Source: an uncultured Bacteroidales bacterium
Lineage (GTDB): Bacteria; Bacteroidota; Bacteroidia; Bacteroidales; P3
Direction of reading: 5' to 3'
Length of the DNA stretch: 64,000 bases
NCBI GenBank assembly: GCA_937901525.1
Contig: CALDHX010000016.1
Location: forward strand, 7,323 to 71,322
Of the stretch, positions 52,790 through 60,529 are shown piece after piece (the first letter of the stretch is position 1; each line of letters begins with the position of its first letter). The translations under genes and the position numbers were made by a program. The notes under the pieces were generated by a model, which worked only from the letters and a program-made list of their open reading frames with translations, did not search any database and was not told the origin of the DNA.

Positions 52790-54439
52790 ATGAAAAGGAC
52801 AATTTTTGTAATTATTGCACTCATTATGAGTTTTAGTGCTTTTTCTCAAATAAGCACAGAAGAAAATCCTTACTCATTTAAAATAGAAGGATTCGATTAT
52901 CAAAACGTAACAACATTAAAAATTGACAAACCCGACCTTCAACAAGTTTTAGAAGAAGACATAGAAAACGATAAACAAAACAAAATGATGCGATTCGGCG
53001 TAATACTACCCGTTTACAAAGACTTTTTTGAATTAGCCGATAAAACACAAACATCAGAAGGTACAATGTGGACATTAAGCGTAGAATCTAAGGACGCAGA
53101 AGCCTTAATTTTCTACTCAGACAACTTTAAATTGCCACGCACCGGTAAATTCTTCCTATATAATCAAGAACGCACAAAAATATTAGGAGCATTTACCCAT
53201 AGAAACAACAATGAATACAATACTTTCGCGACAGAATACATAGAAGGTGATAAAATAATTATGGAATACTATCAACCAAATAGTGAAAGCGAACAAGCAC
53301 AAATAGAACTTACAGAAATAGGATACGCATATCGTGGAATTACAAAACTATCAAGCGAATATCGTTCATCAGGAGATTGTAACGTAAACGTAAATTGTTC
53401 GGAAGGAGATAATTATCGCCAACAACAAAGAGGAGTTTGTAGAATACAAATAAGAATTAGTAGTCAATACATAGGTTGGTGTACAGGTACTTTGGTAAAT
53501 AACACAAATTACGATTTAAAACCATACCTTTTAACAGCAGCACACTGTATTGAAGACGTAGCCTCAACATCTTATTACAGCCAATTTGTATTTTATTTCA
53601 AATATGAAAACTCTGGTTGCTCAGTAACAGCAAGTGAGCCAAGCCGTTCACGCTCTGTAACAGGTACAAGCGTAAAAGCATTAGACAATACATACGGTTC
53701 AAACGGTAGCGACTTTGCTTTAATGCTATTAAGCGATGAAATACCACAATCATACTCACCTTACTGGTGCGGATGGGATAAAAGAAACACAGCAATCAAT
53801 AATGGAGTTGGAATACATCACCCAAGCGGAGACGTAAAGAAGATTTCCACATTCAATACTCGCTTACAAAATTCTTCATACGGCTCAGACAACGCAACAC
53901 ACTGGTATGTAGAATGGGCAGAGACCGAAAACGGTTGGGGAATTATGGAAGGCGGATCTTCTGGTTCAGCATTATTTAATCCAGATGGTAGAATAGTTGG
54001 TACACTTACAGGAGGAGCCTCAGGATGTGATGTTCCTGCAAGTTATAAATATGATGTATATGGAAAAATGTCTTGGCATTGGTCTTCAAACGGTAATACA
54101 AATTCAAGAAAGTTAGACCATTGGTTAGACCCTAATGAAACAGGCGTAAATTTTGTTGATGGAATGGATTATACCTCAGCTCTTACAAATCCAAATGCAC
54201 AAAATATCTCACTACAACTTTACCCTAATCCAACAAACGATGTAATCAACATAACACTTGACCAAACTACTATCATAAATCAAATAGATGTTTTTGACCA
54301 AGCAGGAAGAAAAGTAGAGACTTATAGCAATGCAAGCCCAACTTACACACTTAGCCTAAAACATTTACAAAAAGGAGTTTATACTATAAAAGTTACAACA
54401 GACGAAACAACATTTACACAACAAATAGTATTAAACTAA
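52790..54439 (+). CDS. T9SS-exported trypsin-like serine protease (lysyl endopeptidase-like)
   Basis: Exported protease of 549 residues. A signal peptide (1-20, SAFSQ) and a propeptide-like N-region (about 20-190) precede an S1-fold protease domain (about 200-460) with catalytic His in LLTAAHCIED, Asp in NGSDFALMLL and Ser in GGSSGSALFN, as in lysyl endopeptidases. Disulfide cysteines are present (NCS.., WCTGT, GCDVP). The C-terminal 80 residues are a T9SS type A domain (LQLYPNPTNDVINI, VFDQAGRKVET, LQKGVYTIKV, TQQIVLN). It should be secreted and processed at the cell surface, releasing peptides. The specificity residue is not assigned. Confidence 0.88.
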   Translation: MKRTIFVIIALIMSFSAFSQISTEENPYSFKIEGFDYQNVTTLKIDKPDLQQVLEEDIENDKQNKMMRFGVILPVYKDFFELADKTQTSEGTMWTLSVESKDAEALIFYSDNFKLPRTGKFFLYNQERTKILGAFTHRNNNEYNTFATEYIEGDKIIMEYYQPNSESEQAQIELTEIGYAYRGITKLSSEYRSSGDCNVNVNCSEGDNYRQQQRGVCRIQIRISSQYIGWCTGTLVNNTNYDLKPYLLTAAHCIEDVASTSYYSQFVFYFKYENSGCSVTASEPSRSRSVTGTSVKALDNTYGSNGSDFALMLLSDEIPQSYSPYWCGWDKRNTAINNGVGIHHPSGDVKKISTFNTRLQNSSYGSDNATHWYVEWAETENGWGIMEGGSSGSALFNPDGRIVGTLTGGASGCDVPASYKYDVYGKMSWHWSSNGNTNSRKLDHWLDPNETGVNFVDGMDYTSALTNPNAQNISLQLYPNPTNDVINITLDQTTIINQIDVFDQAGRKVETYSNASPTYTLSLKHLQKGVYTIKVTTDETTFTQQIVLN

Positions 54440-54449
54440 ATAAAATATT

Positions 54450-54620
54450 ATGAAAATAAAGAAGGTATATTTAGCTTTATTAGTGCTTTTCGCAGTTTTA
54501 ATCTCCTCATGTGCAACATCGAGTAGGGGAGCGAAAATGAAAAAAACAAGAAAAAAGAAATGTAATTGTCCTACATTCTCATATCAAGCACCAAAACAAG
54601 AAACTACATATTATGTATAA
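54450..54620 (+). CDS. small lipoprotein with CNCP motif
   Basis: A 56-residue protein too short for standard gene calls. The signal peptide ends in a lipobox, LISSC, so Cys21 should be lipidated. The mature part has a basic run (AKMKKTRKKK) and the motif KCNCPTFSYQAP near the C-terminus. It is preceded by the T9SS protease gene (10 bp gap) and its last 8 bases overlap the start of the acyltransferase gene. Small Cys-rich lipoproteins of this kind recur in Bacteroidota; function not known. Confidence 0.7.
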   Translation: MKIKKVYLALLVLFAVLISSCATSSRGAKMKKTRKKKCNCPTFSYQAPKQETTYYV

Positions 54621-55305
54621 AGAAATAACACACTTTAAGGGGCTCAATACACTACGATTTATTGCAGCCTCTTTGGTGGTTCTTCATCATAGTGCAACAA
54701 TAGGACGAAAATATGAATTATTTAACATAGAAAATTTTTCTTTGTTTCGTAATGGAGCAAACGCAGTTAGTTTTTTCTTTGTGTTAAGCGGATTTCTAAT
54801 AACGTATCTTCTACTAAAAGAAAAAAATCAAACAAAAACAATTAGTATAAAATCGTTTTATTTAAGGAGAGTAAAGAGGATTTGGCCTCTTTACTTTCTT
54901 TTGATTTTCATAGGTACAATTTTCTTGCCGTTTTTCTTCTCTATATTCAATATAGATTATCAAATGCCTTACACACTCTCTCAAACATGGTATTATTTCT
55001 TGTTTTTCTTCCCAATACTTGTGCTATTCAATTACGGGAACCATTTTTTAGAACCCTTATGGTCAATAGGAGTAGAGGAAGTCTTCTATTTAATTTGGGC
55101 ACCCTTGTTTAAATTTATCAAAAAAAGCCTTATACCAATCTTATTTATTATAGCAATAAAACTAAGCCTATCAATCTATATACAAATTCAAGGCATAGAT
55201 ACTTCAACTAACCTTTTTGCATTTCTAATTCATAATTATAGCTTTGAAACAATGGCAATAGGAGCCTTAGGAGCTTATCTTTTATTTACTACCCCCCCCC
55301 TATAA
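54613..55305 (+). CDS. acyltransferase family 3 protein, N-terminal part of a frameshifted gene
   Basis: Residues 1-230 of an integral-membrane O-acyltransferase of the OafA/YrhL type, which acetylates surface polysaccharides or glycans. The FKGLNTLRFIAASLVVLHHS motif with the catalytic histidine (H26) and NGANAVSFFFVLSGFLITYLL are diagnostic, and SIGVEEVFYLIW (about 155-166) completes the core. The frame stops early because of nine C at 55292-55300. With eight C the reading continues into the next frame to give a 379-residue protein, the normal size. The gene overlaps the small lipoprotein upstream. Confidence 0.88.
   Translation: MYKEITHFKGLNTLRFIAASLVVLHHSATIGRKYELFNIENFSLFRNGANAVSFFFVLSGFLITYLLLKEKNQTKTISIKSFYLRRVKRIWPLYFLLIFIGTIFLPFFFSIFNIDYQMPYTLSQTWYYFLFFFPILVLFNYGNHFLEPLWSIGVEEVFYLIWAPLFKFIKKSLIPILFIIAIKLSLSIYIQIQGIDTSTNLFAFLIHNYSFETMAIGALGAYLLFTTPPL
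55292..55300 (+). repeat. poly-C tract (C9) causing a frameshift, candidate phase-variable site
   Basis: Nine consecutive C in an otherwise very AT-rich gene. C8 joins 54613-55305 and the C-terminal frame as one 379-residue acyltransferase; C9 gives a stop two codons later (TAA at 55303). Slipped-strand change is the obvious switch, but a sequencing error in the homopolymer is possible. Confidence 0.75.
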
Positions 55306-55309
55306 ATCA

Positions 55310-55753
55310 TTGGAAACGAGTATATTATTTGCTAAACCTATAAAATATCTTCTATATCTTATAGTAATAATTTATCTTTGCTTTAATATAAATATTGATA
55401 ACCCTATTTGGAATTTCGTTTTCAAAACGCCCGTACTTTCACCTTTGATAATCTCTTTATTATATCTTTATATAATAATTTCATATACCCTTTCATTCAA
55501 AGAAAAGAAAGAAAACAAAACCCTATTCCTTTTAGGCGAAATCTCATACGGCATTTATATGTATCACATGGGCGTAATGTTTGCAGTAGTCTTGGTAATC
55601 TCAAAACTAAAAGCCTTTATTCCAAATAGTTTGTTAATAATAACCTTTCTAATTTCAGTCTTTTTACTTACGATTGTAATATCCTCTTTATCAAAACGTT
55701 ACTTTGAGAATTTTTTTCTAAGAAAAAAAGAAAAAAATCAAAGAAAAATTTGA
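55310..55753 (+). CDS. acyltransferase family 3 protein, C-terminal part
   Basis: Continuation of the same gene in another frame. It supplies further membrane segments (about four to five) and the LLGEISYGIYMYHMGVMF motif typical of the last part of the acyltransferase 3 domain. The frame is open from before the C tract (its first codons include TAT AAA TCA just after it), so no independent start is needed. The last residues KKEKNQRKI are coded by the beginning of 21-bp array I. Confidence 0.85.
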   Translation: METSILFAKPIKYLLYLIVIIYLCFNINIDNPIWNFVFKTPVLSPLIISLLYLYIIISYTLSFKEKKENKTLFLLGEISYGIYMYHMGVMFAVVLVISKLKAFIPNSLLIITFLISVFLLTIVISSLSKRYFENFFLRKKEKNQRKI

Positions 55754-55785
55754 AAAAAGTAAAGAAAAAATTTAAAAAAGTAAAG
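55718..55785. repeat. 21-bp-phased AT-rich array I, partly coding
   Basis: Anchors CTAAG 55718, CAAAG 55739, TAAAG 55760 and TAAAG 55781 are 21 bp apart. The first two lie in the acyltransferase C-terminus, the rest after its stop codon (55751-55753). Another CAAAG at 55813 is out of phase. Confidence 0.75.
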
Positions 55786-55802
55786 AAATAATTTTCTTAG
55801 TT

Positions 55803-55833
55803 TTTGTAAAATCAAAGAAAAGGTTTATTTTTG
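55803..55833 (+). promoter_or_regulatory. promoter of the S46 peptidase gene
   Basis: TTTG 55803-55806 and TATTTTTG 55826-55833, spacer 19 bp. It lies between array I and the gene. Confidence 0.75.
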
Positions 55834-55868
55834 TAGTTTAAATAATTATTAACTAAAAGCGAATCAAG

Positions 55869-58019
55869 ATGAAAAGAATTACAACGTTATTTTTATTAGC
55901 GTTATTTGCTTTTTCACCATTGGTAAAAGCAGATGAAGGAATGTGGCTGTTGATGTCGATTGACAAACAGACATATAAAGAAATGAAAAAGAAAGGTTTG
56001 AAACTTACTTCTAAACAAATCTATGACATTAACAATGCTTCGTTAAAAGATGCCATTATTCAATTTGGTAGAGGTTGTACAGGAGAAATCGTTTCTGACC
56101 AAGGATTGATTTTAACCAATCATCACTGCGGTTATCCTCAAATTCAACAACACTCAACCGTAGAACACGATTATTTAAGCAATGGATTTTGGGCATATAA
56201 TCAAAGTGAAGAATTGCCAAATCCGGGATTGACAGCTAAATTCTTCATTAGAATGGAAGATGTTACAGAAAGAGTGTTGAAAGGAGTAACAAATTCTACC
56301 TCAGAGGAAGAAAGAGCGAAAATAGTTCGTGCAAACTCAAAGAAAATTAAAGAAGAAGTAGAAAAAGGCACAACTTATACAGCAGAAGTTTCTACAATGT
56401 TCAACGGAAATCAATATTGCCTATTTGTTTATGAGGTTTACGAAGACGTACGTTTAGTTGGAGCACCACCTTCTTCGATAGGAAAATTCGGAGCCGATAC
56501 AGACAACTGGATGTGGCCAAGACACACAGGAGATTTCTCTGTATTTAGAGTTTATGCCGATAAAAACGGAAAGCCAGCTAAGTATTCAAAAGACAATGTT
56601 CCTTTAAAACCAAAACATTTCTTACCTATTTCATTAAAAGGTTTAAAAGAAAATGACTTTGTTATGGTTATGGGTTTCCCAGGCACAACAGATCGTTTCT
56701 TAACTTCTTTTGGAGTAGAACAAGCAATAGATATTTACAATCCAAGTGTTGTAACAGCTCGTACAGCATTGAGAAACGTAATGCAAGCCGATATGTTACA
56801 AGAACCAAGAGTAAGAATACAATACGCAAGTAAGTTTGCATCACTTTCAAACTATTGGAAATTTTATCAAGGACAAACAACATGTTTAAAAAATCTTGAT
56901 GTAAAAAGCACAAAACAAGCATTGGAAAATCGTTTTGCACAATGGATTGAAAAAGATGCAAAAAGAAAAGCGGAATATGGTGATGTATTAGCAAATCTAA
57001 AAGAAGCATATCAAGCAACCGGTGAATATGAATTGTTAAGAGTTTACACTAATGAAGCAATTCTAAGAGGAGCATCGGTATTTTCAATCGCAAGACAATT
57101 ACGTCCACTTGAAGATGAATTAAACAAAAATGGCAAATCGGAAAAAGCAAAAGAAATAGCCTCAAAACTTAAAATTCAATTTGCAGGTATATTTAAGGAT
57201 TACAACATAATAACAGAAGAGAAATTATTTGCAGCAGGTTTGGACGTATTTTTTAGAAATGTTCCAATCCTTCACCAATCACCAGAATTTTTATCAAATG
57301 CCTTTGCAAACGGATATGATTTCAAACAAATAGCAAGCGATATTTTCAAAACATCTCTTTTAGTAAATCAAGAAAGTCTAACAAAACTATTAGAAAATCT
57401 TGATGTAACACAAATAACTAATGACCCTGCATACATACTAACAAATCAATTCATCTCAAATCTTAACGAAAAACTTGCCCTTGTTAAAACACAAAGAGAA
57501 AGTCTTAATAAATCAAATCGTTTGTTTGTAAAAGGCGTTATGGAAATGGACAAAGACAAACACTTTGCACCAAATGCTAACCTTACAATACGTTATACAT
57601 ACGGTAGAGTACGTCCTTACGAACCAAAAGATGGAATTTCTTATAAATATATCACAACCCTTGATGGCGTAATGGCAAAAGAAGACAATTCTTCATGGGA
57701 ATTTACCGTACCTTCAAAACTTCGTCTTCTTTATGAAACAAAAGACTATGGTCAATATGCAGAAAATGGCACAGTTCCAGTTGCATTTATTGCCGATCTT
57801 GACATAACAGGAGGAAATTCAGGTTCTCCAACAATCAATGCAAAAGGAGAATTAGTAGGAATTGCCTTTGACGGAAACTGGGAAGCAATGAGTGGAAACA
57901 TAGCCTTCAATCCAGATCTTCAAAGATGTATTTCGGTAGATATTCGCTACGTATTATTCATTATAGACAAGTACGCCGGAGCTACAAACCTTATAAAAGA
58001 AATGAAGATAGTAAAATAA
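55869..58019 (+). CDS. S46-family dipeptidyl-peptidase (DPP7/DPP11 type)
   Basis: Periplasmic or cell-surface exopeptidase of 716 residues that removes dipeptides from N-termini. Signal peptide 1-21 (PLVKA), then DEGMWLLMSI at the mature end. The trypsin-like triad is visible: His in LTNHHCGYPQIQ, Asp in the AGAPPSSIGKFGADTDNWMWPRHTGDF region, Ser in GGNSGSPTINAKG. Eighteen residues after the serine the sequence reads FDGN, glycine at the S1 site, the DPP7-like state (hydrophobic P1), rather than the arginine of the acidic-specific DPP11; this assignment uses the Porphyromonas numbering from memory. Central helical domain 280-560. Feeds dipeptides to the cell in asaccharolytic Bacteroidota. 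A terminator follows. Confidence 0.93.
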   Translation: MKRITTLFLLALFAFSPLVKADEGMWLLMSIDKQTYKEMKKKGLKLTSKQIYDINNASLKDAIIQFGRGCTGEIVSDQGLILTNHHCGYPQIQQHSTVEHDYLSNGFWAYNQSEELPNPGLTAKFFIRMEDVTERVLKGVTNSTSEEERAKIVRANSKKIKEEVEKGTTYTAEVSTMFNGNQYCLFVYEVYEDVRLVGAPPSSIGKFGADTDNWMWPRHTGDFSVFRVYADKNGKPAKYSKDNVPLKPKHFLPISLKGLKENDFVMVMGFPGTTDRFLTSFGVEQAIDIYNPSVVTARTALRNVMQADMLQEPRVRIQYASKFASLSNYWKFYQGQTTCLKNLDVKSTKQALENRFAQWIEKDAKRKAEYGDVLANLKEAYQATGEYELLRVYTNEAILRGASVFSIARQLRPLEDELNKNGKSEKAKEIASKLKIQFAGIFKDYNIITEEKLFAAGLDVFFRNVPILHQSPEFLSNAFANGYDFKQIASDIFKTSLLVNQESLTKLLENLDVTQITNDPAYILTNQFISNLNEKLALVKTQRESLNKSNRLFVKGVMEMDKDKHFAPNANLTIRYTYGRVRPYEPKDGISYKYITTLDGVMAKEDNSSWEFTVPSKLRLLYETKDYGQYAENGTVPVAFIADLDITGGNSGSPTINAKGELVGIAFDGNWEAMSGNIAFNPDLQRCISVDIRYVLFIIDKYAGATNLIKEMKIVK

Positions 58020-58023
58020 ATCA

Positions 58024-58055
58024 AAAAGGGAGGTTTAAACGCCTCCCTTTTTTAT
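58024..58055 (+). terminator. terminator of the S46 peptidase gene
   Basis: GGGAGG (58028-58033) pairs with CCTCCC (58042-58047) with flanking A and T runs, then TTT at 58051-58053. The loop contains GTTTAAAC. Confidence 0.88.
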
Positions 58056-58063
58056 TATCTTTG
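58056..58063 (+). promoter_or_regulatory. -7 element before the CoiA-like gene
   Basis: TATCTTTG, directly after the S46 terminator, so the gene has its own promoter with a leader of about 60 bases. No TTTG is present at 19-21 bp because the terminator is there. Confidence 0.6.
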
Positions 58064-58087
58064 CACAAGCAAGTGCATTAAAACAAA

Positions 58088-58108
58088 TTCGTCAACACTG
58101 TTGACGAA
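58088..58108. promoter_or_regulatory. 21-bp perfect palindrome in the CoiA-like gene leader
   Basis: TTCGTCAACA and TGTTGACGAA flank a central C. It lies between the -7 element and the start codon, where a repressor would block transcription; as RNA it would form a 10-bp hairpin. Confidence 0.75.
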
Positions 58109-58128
58109 AATATTATTACATCTGTAGA

Positions 58129-59298
58129 ATGACAAAAAAGAAACACACAAATTTTGACTTTACCTATGCTTTCAATTCTGAAGGCAAATTAGTAAATATA
58201 GAAGATGTTGATTCTGGTAAAAAGTGTAATTGCTTTTGTCCTGCGTGTCAAGAATCGTTAGTTGCAAAAAAAGGAACAAAAAATAGGCATCACTTTGCGC
58301 ATTCTTCAGGAACAAATTGTGGACATGCAGTTGAAAGTATGCTTCATCATCTTGCAAAAGATAAAATACAAGAAGCCTTTTACAAAAATGATGAGTTTTT
58401 TATAGAATATGAGTATAAATCTTATTGTGTTAAAAGCAAAGAATGTAAATACACACCCTTTAGTGATTGTTGTAAAATTTATAATAAAAGGTTTAATTTA
58501 AAAGAGTATTATGACTCATGTGAACAAGAAGTAAAGTATGATAATATTAATGGACGTTCTGATTTAAAAATATTTTCTTCTACTAATCCTACGCGAAAAC
58601 CTATTTATTTAGAATTTTGTGTAACTCATCCAAGCACAAGTGAGAAATTACATAGTGGAAATAAAATAATTGAAATCGTTATTGAAAGCGAGGAAGATAT
58701 AAATAATATATTAGAAAAAGGAATTGTTGAAGATAAGGATTATGACGAAGAAAATATAAGTAAAGTTGTTTTTTATGATTTTAAACATAGTGATTGTGAA
58801 AAAAATAATATCAGTAATGATATAAAAATAGCAAGATTTACTTTGTATAAATCAGGGGAGATTAGATTTAATGTAGATTATATCAACTGCAATAAACAAT
58901 TACAAAAATCAAAAAACTCATTATTGGATATATGCTTTCATATACCATCATATGGTTCTATATGTTATGAAATTAAAGACATAATGAAATATTTATGTTA
59001 TGAAAAATATCAAATTAAAAATTGCCAACTTTGTAAATATTACATAGAAAATCAAACTCTGTTAATTGGTATGATTCGTAAATATAATAAGACTTTACAA
59101 ATACCTCGTGAAGAATATACACTAAAAACCACACGTACTATTTGTAGATGGCATAAAACTTTACAAATACCTCGTGAAGAGTATAAATTAAATACAGAAC
59201 GTGCTAAACAATGTCCTATATTTAACATTGATGTTTATGAAATGGAGAAGTATCTAAAAGAAGGATTGAAAGGGTTTGTTTATGATATATTACATTAA
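58129..59298 (+). CDS. CoiA-like protein with zinc-finger and nuclease-like region
   Basis: A 389-residue protein related by eye to CoiA competence proteins (COG4469). The N-terminal part has CNCFCPACQESLVAKKG and NRHHFAHSSGTNCGHAVESMLHHLAKD, the cysteine/histidine motif of the CoiA N-terminus (about 34-80). Then NGRSDLKIFSS and PIYLEFCVTHPS (about 145-170) give a PD-(D/E)XK nuclease pattern. Near the C-terminus are more cysteines and a duplicated 22-residue block (KTLQIPREEY twice). CoiA acts in DNA uptake and recombination in Firmicutes; the role here is unknown and might be defence-related. Own promoter and palindromic site upstream. Confidence 0.72.
   Translation: MTKKKHTNFDFTYAFNSEGKLVNIEDVDSGKKCNCFCPACQESLVAKKGTKNRHHFAHSSGTNCGHAVESMLHHLAKDKIQEAFYKNDEFFIEYEYKSYCVKSKECKYTPFSDCCKIYNKRFNLKEYYDSCEQEVKYDNINGRSDLKIFSSTNPTRKPIYLEFCVTHPSTSEKLHSGNKIIEIVIESEEDINNILEKGIVEDKDYDEENISKVVFYDFKHSDCEKNNISNDIKIARFTLYKSGEIRFNVDYINCNKQLQKSKNSLLDICFHIPSYGSICYEIKDIMKYLCYEKYQIKNCQLCKYYIENQTLLIGMIRKYNKTLQIPREEYTLKTTRTICRWHKTLQIPREEYKLNTERAKQCPIFNIDVYEMEKYLKEGLKGFVYDILH
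59089..59220 (+). repeat. 66-bp direct duplication inside the CoiA-like gene
   Basis: ACTTTACAAATACCTCGTGA occurs at 59092 and again at 59158, 66 bp apart and in frame, each coding KTLQIPREEY. Only a few bases differ in the matching part, so the duplication is fairly recent. Confidence 0.8.
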
Positions 59299-59309
59299 AT
59301 AAATAAAAC

Positions 59310-59345
59310 AAAAAAAGGAGGAATTAAAAACCTCCCTTTTTTATT
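59310..59345. terminator. terminator between CoiA-like and FrhB-like genes
   Basis: GGAGG pairs with CCTCC around AATTAAAAA with A and T runs outside. It overlaps the last codons of the minus-strand FrhB-like gene (LIIKKGGF), so it serves both convergent transcripts. Confidence 0.8.
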
Positions 59346-60526
59346 ATCAACGCTTTTACGTCCGAAAGAAACCATCTTGTTTTGCGTTTTATTTTCTTTA
59401 ATGTTGGTTCGCCAACGTATTGTTTTAGGTTTAAAAGTCCTTTTTCTTGCATTGTGTCAAAAAATTCTTCTCTTCTTGGGTGTGGTTTTGCACTTTTTAC
59501 AAGGGCTGTGTTTGTCTCTAAAATATTTCTAAGAGTTGTGTTTTTAAAATCAAGTTTTAATTTTTTAAAATCAAGTAATAATTTTTTGAAATCAAGTTTT
59601 ATTTTTTTATTGTAAAGAATCATTGCACTCACTCCTTTGTTGTCGTCAATCTCCGTGTGAAAACGATCAATGCCCCAATAGTCTGCAAGGCTAATGTCGG
59701 CCATTGAGTTGAAATTCTTTGCAGGGCAGTTGTGGCAACTTTGTCTTAAAAATAGGTTTTGAAGAAATCCCCTCATATATAGGTTATCGTGGAGTGATTC
59801 TTTTAGAATGGTTTTGTCTTTTCCCTCTATTTTCAAATTAAACACTCTCCATGATTTGTCTTTGTTGCGAAATGATATGTTTTCTATTTCGTTTAGTGAA
59901 ATTTTCTTTCTCTTGCATACTTCCTCTAAGTATTTTTCCCACACCAAAGGAGAGGGTACTCCGTGGCAAACTACCTCTATTGCAAGGAGGTTATTGTATT
60001 CTTTTCTAAGATAGAGCTTCAATCCCATGACTTGACAAGGTGTGCCGACAAAAAGTACTAATCTTTCTTGTAAAAGGTAGTTTTTTACTTTTTTGTAGCA
60101 ATCTTTCATATCGGATTGTAGGTATTTTGAGCCCATTAGGGGTTTTAATTCCTCTTTTGTTTGTGCAAAGTCGTGAATTAGGTGAAAGTCTTTGTCGAAT
60201 TTTGCTCCGCATACAACGCCTCCTTCTTCTATTACTTGGTTTGCAAGGGCGATGAAAACGCCTCCCGAAGAGGAGTTTTTTCTTTGGCTTTCTTCCGTGT
60301 TTTTTACCGCAAAGGCTTCTATTTCTAATTCTTTTTCTTCTTTTGGATTAAGCACCGGACAAACCTTTTCGCATAATCCACATTCTATGCAATTGTGTTT
60401 TGAAAGTTTTACTTGTAGAAATCCGTTTTTATCGGCATTTAATGTTAGGCATTCCTTAGGACAAATGCTTACGCAAGCACTACAACCACAACATTGATTT
60501 GTTTTAACTCTATTTATTATGCACAT
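59324..60526 (-). CDS. F420 hydrogenase/dehydrogenase beta-subunit-like (FrhB) iron-sulfur protein, polysaccharide-type
   Basis: A 400-residue protein with two 4Fe-4S ferredoxin motifs at the N-terminus (CCGCSACVSICPKECL and CIECGLCEKVCPVLNP), then the FrhB/FdhB N- and C-domains (AVKNTEESQRKNSSSGGVF; LVLFVGTPCQVMGLK; VVCHGVPSPLVWEKYLE; CHNCPAKNFNSMADISLADYWG). In Bacteroidota such proteins occur in polysaccharide or capsule loci and are thought to act in sugar or glycan redox modification; the true reaction is unknown. Residues about 304-326 carry three 7-residue repeats (KLDFKKL type) coded by 21-bp array J. It starts 3 bp after the flippase gene and is in an operon with it. Confidence 0.87.
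   Translation of the reverse strand: MCIINRVKTNQCCGCSACVSICPKECLTLNADKNGFLQVKLSKHNCIECGLCEKVCPVLNPKEEKELEIEAFAVKNTEESQRKNSSSGGVFIALANQVIEEGGVVCGAKFDKDFHLIHDFAQTKEELKPLMGSKYLQSDMKDCYKKVKNYLLQERLVLFVGTPCQVMGLKLYLRKEYNNLLAIEVVCHGVPSPLVWEKYLEEVCKRKKISLNEIENISFRNKDKSWRVFNLKIEGKDKTILKESLHDNLYMRGFLQNLFLRQSCHNCPAKNFNSMADISLADYWGIDRFHTEIDDNKGVSAMILYNKKIKLDFKKLLLDFKKLKLDFKNTTLRNILETNTALVKSAKPHPRREEFFDTMQEKGLLNLKQYVGEPTLKKIKRKTRWFLSDVKALIIKKGGF
59529..59617 (-). repeat. 21-bp-phased array J inside the FrhB-like gene
   Basis: Plus-strand anchors CTAAG 59529, CAAG 59551, 59572, 59593 and TAAAG 59613 place their G bases at 59533, 59554, 59575, 59596 and 59617, exactly 21 apart. Read on the minus strand the central units are CTTGATTTTAAAAAATT-like, the same core as array G 17 kb away, and code LDFKK repeats. 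Confidence 0.82.
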
Positions 60527-60529
60527 TGT

